Source: CAVVZJ01 sp963752755 (GTDB lineage: Bacteria; Planctomycetota; Planctomycetia; Isosphaerales; Isosphaeraceae). Taken from it: DNA of 64,000 nt. The position numbers and the translations under genes were made by a program. Under the pieces are notes generated by a model. The model searched no databases and had not been told where the DNA came from. It saw only the letters and a program-made list of their open reading frames with translations. Location: positions 139,914-203,913 of the forward strand of contig CAVVZJ010000006.1 in NCBI GenBank assembly GCA_963752755.1. Direction: 5' to 3'. Position 1 is the first letter of the stretch, and each line of letters begins with the position of its first letter. Below, in pieces: positions 54,985 to 64,000 of the stretch.

Positions 54985-57900
54985 ATGAAGCCTCGCCGCA
55001 CCTTGAATCATCGGGCCTCCGAGCGCAGGGGCCGGCGCGACGAATGGCGACGCCTCCTCCTCATCGAGACCCTTGAGGACCGGGTGGTGCCGGCGGCCTT
55101 CGCGGTCGTCAACACACTGGATTCGGGCGTCGGCTCGCTGCGGCAAGCCATCCTGGACGCCAACGGGGCACCCGGGGCGGATACCATCACCTTCGACACG
55201 GTCGCCCTCACCGGGCCGGGGCTCCAGACCATCACCCTGGCCACCTCCCTGCCGCAGATCACGGATCCGCTCGTGATCGACGGCACCACGCAGCCCGACT
55301 ACGCCGGCTCGCCTCTCATCAACATCAACGGCAACTCGCTCGCCGGCAGCATCCTCAGCGTCTCCAACGTCGCCGTGACCCTCAAGGCACTCAAGATCAG
55401 CGGCTATACGGGGACGGCCGTCAATCTGAACAACGCCGACGATTCGGTCCTCCAGGATCTCGACCTGTCCGACTCAACCGGCAACTACAGTCAAACCGGC
55501 ATCAACGTCGTCAACGGCTCGGACAATGTCACCATCCAGAACATCGATGCATCGGGCACCAACCTCGGCATCCAGGTCGCATCCTCGGCAGGCCCGGTCA
55601 TCCGGAACAACATCCTGAACCACAGCGGCAGCGGCACGAATACTCCGGCGTTCTTCCTGAACAACGTCACGGGGCTCGCCGTCGGCGCGATCAGCGGCAA
55701 CACGTTCGACGGCAGCTCCGCCGGCCTGCGCATCGACAACGGTCAGTCGGGGCTGATCATCGGCGACGCCTCCGTCGCCGGGCGCAGATCCGCATCGAGG
55801 ACGGCACGAGCGGGATGAGCTCCGTCAGCGCGCGAGCCATCTACCTGAATAACGTCGACAACGCCACGATCGACGGCGTCGACCTGGGCTACGCGACGGC
55901 CTCGCGCACGGGCGACGGCATCCGGGCCGACGGCGGCTGCGACGCCCTGACGATCAGGAACACGGACGTCTCCAACCGCGCCACCGGCATCGAAGCCAGC
56001 GCCGGCACGGACCTGACAGTCAACGATAACACCCTGGCGAACGACGGTGTGGCCCTCGACCTGCTCAACATGAGCAAGCTGTCCGCCTCGGCCGCCCTCG
56101 TCGCGTCGGGCAACGTCTTCACCAGCAGCAACCTTGCGTTCCGGATCAATACCCTGACGGGGGCCAACGCCGGCCTGACCTTCGGCACGTCGGGCACGGA
56201 CGTCGTCATCGACAACGCCGCCGACGGCCTTGGCACGGTCACCGGGACGGCCATCCAGCTCTCCAACGCCGACGGCGTGACCATCGACGGGATCGACCTG
56301 ACCTACACCGGGACAGGCCGCACCGGCACCGGCATCAATGCGGGTACCGGCTCCGATAACCTCGTGATCCAGAACGTCACCTCCAGCAACCGCAACCGGG
56401 GCATCCAGGTCTCCGGCGTCACCGATCCCTCGATCATCAATAACTCGCTGACGAACGACAACATCGCCCTGTACATCGATAGCGCGAGCGATGGCGCCGA
56501 CGCCGGTTCGGCGCCCATCTTCGTCTCGGGCAACGAGGTGGGGGGCGGCAACGAGGGTATCCGGCTCTGGAACATGTCGGGCATCACCATCGGGACGACC
56601 GGCACGGAGGCCGTCGTCGTCGATAATGGGACCAGCGGGCTGAACACGTCGAACACCGCTCTTAACTTCCGCAACCTCTCGGGAGTGACGGTCGACGGGC
56701 TCGACCTCTCCTGGACCGGCTCGCCGAACCGGACGGGGAGCGGCCTCTTCGCCGACGGCAACCAGGGCAGCAACGTCACGATCCAGAACGTGACCGCGAG
56801 CAATCGCGCCAACGGCATCTCCATGGTCCTCGGCGGCAACAACGCGACGTTCGCGAACAACGTCCTCATGAACAACAGCATCGCGCTCCAGCTGACGGGC
56901 GGCGGCCAGGACCTGACGGTCACCGACAACACCCTGACGGGCAGCAACACCGGCCTGCTCCTGGACGGCTTCAGCGACGGCGCCGACGCCGACGGCGTCC
57001 CGGTCGTGGCGTCTGGGAACCTGGTGACGAACGACGGCACGGGCTTCGTGTTCCAGAACATGACGGGTCAGTTCGTCGGCGCGTCCGGCACGGGCATCAT
57101 CGTCGCACCGACCGACGGCCTGAATTCGACGAGTACCGGGCTGATCCTTCGGTCGATGCCGAATTCGACCGTGGACGGGCTGGACCTTTCGTGGGCCGGG
57201 GCCGGGTCGATGGTCGGCACGGGGATCCTCTCGGATTCGAACCTGGGGGCGAACGTCACGATCCAGAACGTCACCGCCACCAACCGCAATTACGGGATCG
57301 ACATCCACGGCGGCGGCCAGGACCTCTCCCTGGTCAACAACGACCTGTCCGATAACTCGACCGCGCTATACCTCAACGGCCTCTCCGACGGCGGCGACGC
57401 CGACTCGGTCCCCGTGACCGGCTCCGGCAACGTGGTCAGCGACAGCACCAACGGGTTCAGGCTCTTCAGCATGACCGGCCTGTACGTCGGCACGTCGGGC
57501 GTCGGCCTGATCGTCGACAACGCCGCCGTTGGCTTCGGCTCGGTCTCGAATTACGCCCTCTACCTGCGCAACCTGCCGAACTCGACCATCGACGGGCTGG
57601 ACCTGAGCTGGACGGGATCGGGCGCCCGGACCGGCTACGGCATCCTCTCGGACAGCTCGCTGGGCGCGAATTTCACCGTCCAGAACGTGACCGCCACCAA
57701 CCGCGTCACCGGGCTCCAGTTGCAGTCGGGTGGCCAGGACCTGACCCTGACCAACAACAACCTGGCGAACAACAACACAGCGCTGTATCTCAATGGCTTC
57801 AGCGACGGGGGCGACGCCGATTCGGTCCCGGTGGTCGGCTCCGGCAACGTGGTCACCGGCAGTTCCACCGGCTTCCAGCTCTACAACATGACGGCCCTTT

Positions 57901-60900
57901 ACGTCGGCACGTCCGGCGTCGGCCTGATCGTCGACAACGCCACAGCCGGGTTCGGATCGGTTACGGGCTCCTCATTCAACCTGGCCAGCTTGCCGAGTTC
58001 GACGATTGACGGCCTGGATCTGTCGTATGTCGCCGGGCTCCGGACCGGCAACGCCATCTACTCCAACTCGAACATGGGGTCGGGATTCACGGTCGAGAAC
58101 GTCACCGCGACGAACCGCGCAGGCGGCATCGTCCTGGTGGGCGGCGGCCAGGACCTGACCCTGACCAACAACGACCTGTCAAACGACAGTCAGGCGATCG
58201 ATCTCTCCGGGTTCAGCGACGGCGGCGACGCCAACTCGGTCCCCGTGATCGCCTCCGGCAACGTTGTGGCCGGCAGTTACGAAGCGTACCGGCTTTTCGG
58301 CATGAGCGGGCAGTTCATCGGGACGTCCGGCACCGGCATCATCATCGACAATGCCGCCGACGGGCTGCAGACGTCGCTGGGGGGCGGCACGTTCGGCACG
58401 GCGGCCATCTACCTGAGGAACTTCGACAACGGCACGCTCAGTGGGCTTGACCTCTCCTGGACCGGCTCGGGCAGCCGCACAGGCCGGGGGATCTACTCGG
58501 ACACCCAGAGCGACAATGTCACGGTCACGGGGGTCGCGGTCGGGAATCGCACCGATGGGATCCGATTCGACGGCGGCAGTTCGGTCAACATCAACCTCTC
58601 GACCGTGAGCAATAACAACACGGGCATCTTCGTCAACTCGGCGAGCAACACCACGCTCGTGAACAACAACTGGATCGAGGGGAACACCACCGGCCTCACG
58701 GCCCAGTCCGGCGGCGTGCAGGTCGACGCGACGAACAATTACTGGGGGTCGGCGTCGGGCCCCGGCGCGGGGGGGAACAACGGCTTCACGGGCAACGCCG
58801 ATACGTCCCCCTTCCTCACGACGGCCCCCGCCGGTGCCCCATCCCTGCCGACGATCCCGCCCCCGACGATCGTGTCGGCCCCGGCGACCGTCGTCGAGGT
58901 CACCACCAACGACGACATCGCGGACGGGGACACGTCGAGCATCGCCGCCCTGCTGGCCGATCAGGGCGCGGACGGCGCCATCTCGCTCCGCGAGGCGATC
59001 CTGGCCACGAACGCCACGGCCGGCCGACACGATCAACTTCGACATCGGGACGGGGGCGCAGACCCTCAGACTCACCAGCGCCCTCCCGACGATCACCGAC
59101 TCCCTGAGGATCGACGGGGCGTCGCAGCCCGGCTACGCCGGCACTCCGCTAATCACCATCAACGGCTTCGGCCTGGGCGGAAACCAGATCCTCTTCGTCT
59201 CAGGCGTGGCGGCGACCATCCAGGGCCTCGGGATCACGGGCTATAGCGGCATTGCTGTGCGGCTCTCGAACGCCGACGATTCGACGCTGACGAACCTCGA
59301 CCTGACCAACCCCGACCCGACTGACACGAACGAAACCGGCGTGTCGGTCGAGTCGGGCTCGGACAACGTCGTCCTGCAATCCATCACCGTCGCCTTCGGC
59401 CTCGGCGCGAATGGGATCTCCGTCTCCGCGTCGGCGAATCCGACGATCCAGGGCAACTCGCTAATCAACAATGTTTACAACAACAGCGGAGCCGCGCTTT
59501 ATCTCGACTCGGTGACGGGCCTGGTGGCCGGCGCGGTCAGCGGGAACGACTTCTCCGGCTCCGGCTCCGCCCTCCGGCTCCGGAACATGTCCGGCGTGAC
59601 GATCGGCGACACCGCCTCCGCGGACATCGTGCTCCTCGACGGCGCGAGCGGGCTCGGCAAGGTGGGCACCGCGCTCTATCTGACCAACGTCGATGGCTCG
59701 ACCATCGACGGCCTCGACCTCTCCTGGACAGGGCCGGTGGCCCGACAGGGGAACGGCATCCTGGCCGACACGAATTCCGATGACCTGACGATCACCAACG
59801 TCACGGCCGACAACCGCGCCAACGGCATCACCATCACGGGCGGCACCGACCTGATCCTCACGAACAACATCCTCACGAATAATTCCCGCTCGCTGTACAT
59901 CGATAGTGCGATCGACGGCGCCGACGGCGACACCGCGCCGTTAACGGCCTCGGGCAACGACTTCACGGGCAGCGCCATCGGCATGGAACTCTTCAACATG
60001 ACCGGTCTGGCGATCGGCACCTCGGGTACGGACATCGTCATCGACAACGCCGCCGACGGTCTGAACACGACCACCAACTATGCCCTCTGGGTCCGCAACC
60101 TCGACAGCAGCACGATCCGCGACGTGGACCTCTCGTGGACCCGCCTCGCGCTCCGGTTACGGCATTTATTCGGATGGCGGGATCGACGCGCTGACAGTCC
60201 AGAACGTCTCGGCCGACAATCGCGTCAATGGCTTCACGTTCGTCGGCAACGGCACCGACCTGACGCTGATCAACAACAGCCTGACGAACAACAGCAGGTC
60301 CCTGTATGTCGACAGCTTCACCGACGGCGCCGACGCCGACACGGCTCCCTTCACGGCCACAGGGACCGTGATGACGAACAGCCAGAGTGGCATGCAGCTC
60401 TGGAACATGACCGGGCTGATGATCGGCACGTCCGGCACCGACATCGTCGTGGACAACGCGACCGACGGTTTCACAACCGTCGTCGGGAACGTCTTCTACC
60501 TCCGCAACCTCGACAACAGCTCCATCAGCGGCCTGGACCTCACCTGGAGTGGCCCAAGCCGCTCCGCGCGGGGATCGTCGCCGACAGCTCGACGGACAAC
60601 CTCGCCGTTCAGAACATCACGGCCAGCAACCGAAGCAATGGTGTGCAGCTCTACGGCGGCGGCAAGGATCTGACGATCGACACGCTCGACGTCTCGAACG
60701 ACAATTACGGTTTGTATCTCGACGGGTTCACCGACGGGCCTGACGCCGACTCCGCGCCGATCCTGGTCTCCGGCGTCACCTTCACGAACAGCGGCAACCC
60801 CGGCGACGGCAACAGCTCCGCCCTGACGCTGTTCAACATGAGCAACCTGACGCTCGGCCCCGACGCGACCAACAACGTCGTCATCGCCAACACCGACGGT

Positions 60901-63900
60901 CTGAAGACGGCCCCGCAGAACGCGATCTGGCTCCGCAACGTACCGAACTCGACGATCGACGGCCTGGACCTCACCTACACCGGTGTCGGCGGGCCCTCGG
61001 CCGCGGCATCTACTCCGACGGGAACCTGGGGGCGAACCTCACGATCCGGAACATGGCCGCCGGCAATCGCGACAACGGCCTCAACCTCGGCAACGGCGGC
61101 ACGGACCTGACTCTGTCCAGCATCGACGTCTCGAACGATAACCAGGCAATGACGCTCACCAATTTCTCCGACGGCGGCGACGCCGACACCGTGCCCGTGG
61201 TCGCCTCGGGGCTCGTCTTCACCGGGAGCACGAATGGGCTCGTGCTCACCAACCTGACCGGCCAGTTCATCGGCACCTCGGGCACCGGGATCATCATCGG
61301 CAATTCCACGTCGGGTTTGCAGACGACGAGCCTGTCTCTGGATCCGCGCCATGACGAACTCGACGATTGACGGTCTGGACCTGGCCTACAGTGGGTCCTC
61401 CAGGACGGGCGAAGGCATCTACTCGGACAATAGCCTCGGCAGCAATGTCCTGATCCAGAACGTCACTGCCACGAACCGCGACGTCGGCTTCCATTTTCAG
61501 GCCGGCGGCCAGGACCTGACGCTGATCGACAACAACCTCGCGAACGACAACACCGCGCTGTACCTCAACAGCTTCAGCGACGGCGGCGACGCCGACACCG
61601 TGCCCGTGGTGGGGTCGGGCAACGTGGTGGCGAACAGCAACATCGGGTTCCAGCTATTCAACATCAACGGGATGTTCGTCGGCGCGAGCGGCACGGGGCT
61701 GATCATGAAGAACGCCACCGATGGGTTCCAGTCGGCCCTCAACTATGGGCTGTGGCTGCGCAACGTACCGAACATTACCATCGACGGCCTCGACCTGTCA
61801 TTCGGCGGGGCCGTCCAATCGGGGGATGGCATCTTTGCCGACTCGAACCTCGGCGCCAATGTGACGATCCAGAACGTGACCGCCACCAACCGCCTCACCG
61901 GCATCTACCTCGGCAACCGCGGCCAGGACCTGACCCTGCTCGACAACAATCTCTCCAACAACGGCACGGCCCTGGACATCCGCAGCTTCACGGATGGCGG
62001 CGATGCGGACAGTGCCCCCTTCTCCGGCTCGGGCAACCTGTTCTTCGACAGCACAGTCGGGATCAGCCTTTCCAGCATGAGCCCCACCTCGCTGGTCATC
62101 GGCAACACCAACGTCGCCGGCGCCGATTTCGTCATCCGGAACACGGACGGGCTCAATCGGACAATTACCAACGCAATCACAGCATCGGACGTGGACAACG
62201 TCACCATCGACGGCCTGGACCTCTCGTACTTCGGCACGACGCCCTCCGGGACCGGCATCAACGCCCGCAACGGGTCGAGCGACTGGACGGTCAAGAATGT
62301 CACGGTCTCCAATCGTCAGATCGGACTGGTGTACAACCCCGACACCGGGGCCACGTCGCCGTCCTACCTGATCAAGGTGTCGGACTCGAACTTCGTCAAC
62401 AACGACACGGGCCTCGTCATCGTCCAGTACAACGTGGGCGGGTTCGTCAACGACAGTCGCATCGAAGGCAACGGGACCGCCCTGTCGTACACGACCCGGA
62501 CGGGGCCCACACCGCCCCCGGATCGTCCTGGACGCGACGGGGAACTCTGGGGGACGGGGGGAGGCCCGGGGGCGGGCGGCAACAACGACATCACCGGCGG
62601 CACAAACGTGGACGCGAGCGGGTTCGCCGCCTCGGTCCCCGCCGCTCTCCTCCGCGACTACGGCGATGGCCCGTCGGCGTTCGGCTACGGCTCCACGCTG
62701 GTCGGCTTCGGGGCGACGCACATCGCCACCGGGCCCCAGTTCGGGATGCTCCGCGACACCGAGGCGGACACGACCCCGACGCCCCTGGCGAACACGGACA
62801 ACGTCACCGGGTCGGACGACGAGGACGGGATCACCGTGGCGGGTGCGGCCTGACCCCGGGGCGCGAACTCGACCGCCACCATCGTCGTCTCGGGCGGGCC
62901 GGGCAAGGTCGATGCCTGGATCGACTTCAACCGCGACGGTGACTGGGACGACCCCGGCGAGAAGATCGCCGACAGCGTCGACGTGGCGACCGGCACGAAC
63001 ACCATCACCTTCGCGGTCCTGGCCGACGCGGTGATCGGATTGAACTATGCCCGCTTCCGCATCAGCACGCTGGGCGGGCTCGACCCCTACGGGGAGGCGG
63101 TTGACGGCGAGGTCACGGATCTCGTCGCCGGGCCGATCTGGGCCGACGACGACTGGGCAGCCCTGGCCCCCGGCACATACATCACCGACGCCGATCCCGT
63201 GATGACCGGCGAACAGCACGCGGTCATCGGCACGAACGCCTTCGGCACGATCGATCAGGCCATCGCCGCCGCGCCGTTCGTCAACGGGCTCGTCATCATG
63301 AACTCGGGCAATTACGGCACCTAGGCGGTCAGACATCGATCAATCCGCACTGACCCTCCAGTTCCAGGAGGGAGACAGCTCGATCGGCTCGCTCGACGAC
63401 ACCGTCGCTGACGCGACTGTGGAGCTGGCCGGGATCACGCTGACCGTCGGGGGCGATGGCACCGACACCCTGTTCGACAGCACGCTGACCGGCGCCGGTT
63501 CCCTCGTCAAGACCGGCGGCGGGACGTTGACCCTTTCGAATAACGAGACCTACACCGGCAGCACGACGGTGGTGGCGGGCACGCTGGCCCTCGCCCCCGG
63601 CTCCTCCAACAACAACCTCGCCAGTTCGGCCTCGATTACCCTGGCACAGGGGGCGACACTCGACGTGGCCGGCCTGAACTCCAGCCGTTTCGATCTGGCG
63701 AGCGGCCAGACCCTTCAGGGGAACGGCACCGTGTCGGGCGGCTCGGTTTCCGCCCCCTCGGGATCGACCGTCGCGCACGGCCGCGAGCACCGGCACAGGC
63801 ACGGGCATCCTGGGCACGGGAAGCGTGGCCTTCGGCACGGCTCCGTCTTCGGCGTCGATCTGAACGGGACGACCGCCGGCACCCAGTACGACCAGCTCGA

Positions 63901-64000
63901 CGTGACCGGCACGGTTAACCTTTCCAACGCGACGCTCTCGATCTCCCTGGGCTTCGCCCCCGCCATCGGAGATGGATTCTCGATCATCGACAACGACGGG
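54985..64000 (+). CDS. Giant secreted parallel beta-helix repeat protein (many frame breaks; runs off the window)
   Basis: The N-terminus has a basic stretch and LLIETLEDRVVPA, the planctomycete N-terminal motif of large exported proteins, then VNTLDSGVGSLRQAILDANG. About 14 repeats of roughly 140 residues follow (DGLDL anchors near 55869, 56283, 56694, 57169, 57589, 58003, 58440, 59701, 60112, 60525, 60951, 61363, 61780 and 62205). Each has TIDGLDLSWTG, VTIQNVTATNR, GGGQDLTLTNN, ALYLNGFSDGGDADSVPV and TSGTGIIIDNA. Next come a GEVED-like segment (FRISTLGGLDPYGEAVDGEV) and an autotransporter-associated strand repeat (LVKTGGGTLTLSNNETYTGS). Frame breaks: about 55790, 59030, 60150, 60570, 61005, 61345, 62851 and 63323. 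A surface or extracellular role is likely. Confidence 0.88.

Overview
The window comes from a GC-rich planctomycete, most likely of the Isosphaeraceae/Gemmataceae type. The signs are ECF sigma factors next to membrane Ser/Thr kinases with WD40 repeats, a giant secreted beta-helix protein carrying the N-terminal 'LETLEDRVVPA' signature, a DUF6599-type secreted protein, a Tat-exported aldo/keto reductase and a very heavy load of insertion sequences. It looks like an accessory, IS-rich chromosomal segment or a megaplasmid. No rRNA, replication origin or partition gene is visible. About 40 apparent frameshifts break otherwise well conserved genes. I report such genes as whole loci and mark where the frame breaks.

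Layout. 1-2671: the end of an IS66 element and an intact IS1182 element that has cut a HAD-type nucleotidase gene. 2985-4688: a small HTH protein, tRNA-Asp and a small hypothetical protein. 5533-14643: a tightly overlapping seven-gene operon of sigma factor, unknown protein, ImmA/IrrE protease, NurA, HerA, Mre11/SbcD and Rad50/SbcC. 14588-16130: a convergent pair, a DUF6884/YaaA-like protein and a TGT-superfamily (DpdA-like) protein. 16214-19924: a Cas4-Cas1 fusion, a cas2 cut after about 30 codons by an IS, and a 5-repeat CRISPR array. 20032-21286: a BglII-like endonuclease with an MT-A70 adenine methyltransferase. 21461-28314: a DUF932 gene, a small gene split exactly by a serine-recombinase element (itself hit by an IS5/IS1031 copy), and a two-gene cassette ending in a winged-helix protein. 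The stretch 5.5-28.3 kb therefore reads as a defence and mobile-element island.

28577-44405 looks more like ordinary genome: a PtsN-like EIIA, an NtrC-type regulator and its histidine kinase, a SulP anion transporter, a WD40 Ser/Thr kinase with its ECF sigma factor, a small secreted protein, a vanadium haloperoxidase-like protein, an SDR dehydrogenase and an SMP-30-like protein. 45115-54235 is an IS pile-up. IS701 carries an IS630-family element in each of its two CTAG target duplications, and a second IS701 copy sits inside the target duplication of an ISAs1 element. An aldo/keto reductase and a DUF6599 protein lie between them. 54985-64000 is one giant surface protein with about 14 repeats of roughly 140 residues, then GEVED-like and autotransporter-associated strand segments. 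It runs off the window.

The most promising candidate for an undescribed system is 5533-16130. End-processing and translocation enzymes (HerA-NurA-Mre11-Rad50) are in one operon with a sigma factor and an ImmA-type protease, beside a TGT/DpdA-like plus DUF6884 pair that may act on 7-deazaguanines, and directly next to CRISPR adaptation genes.
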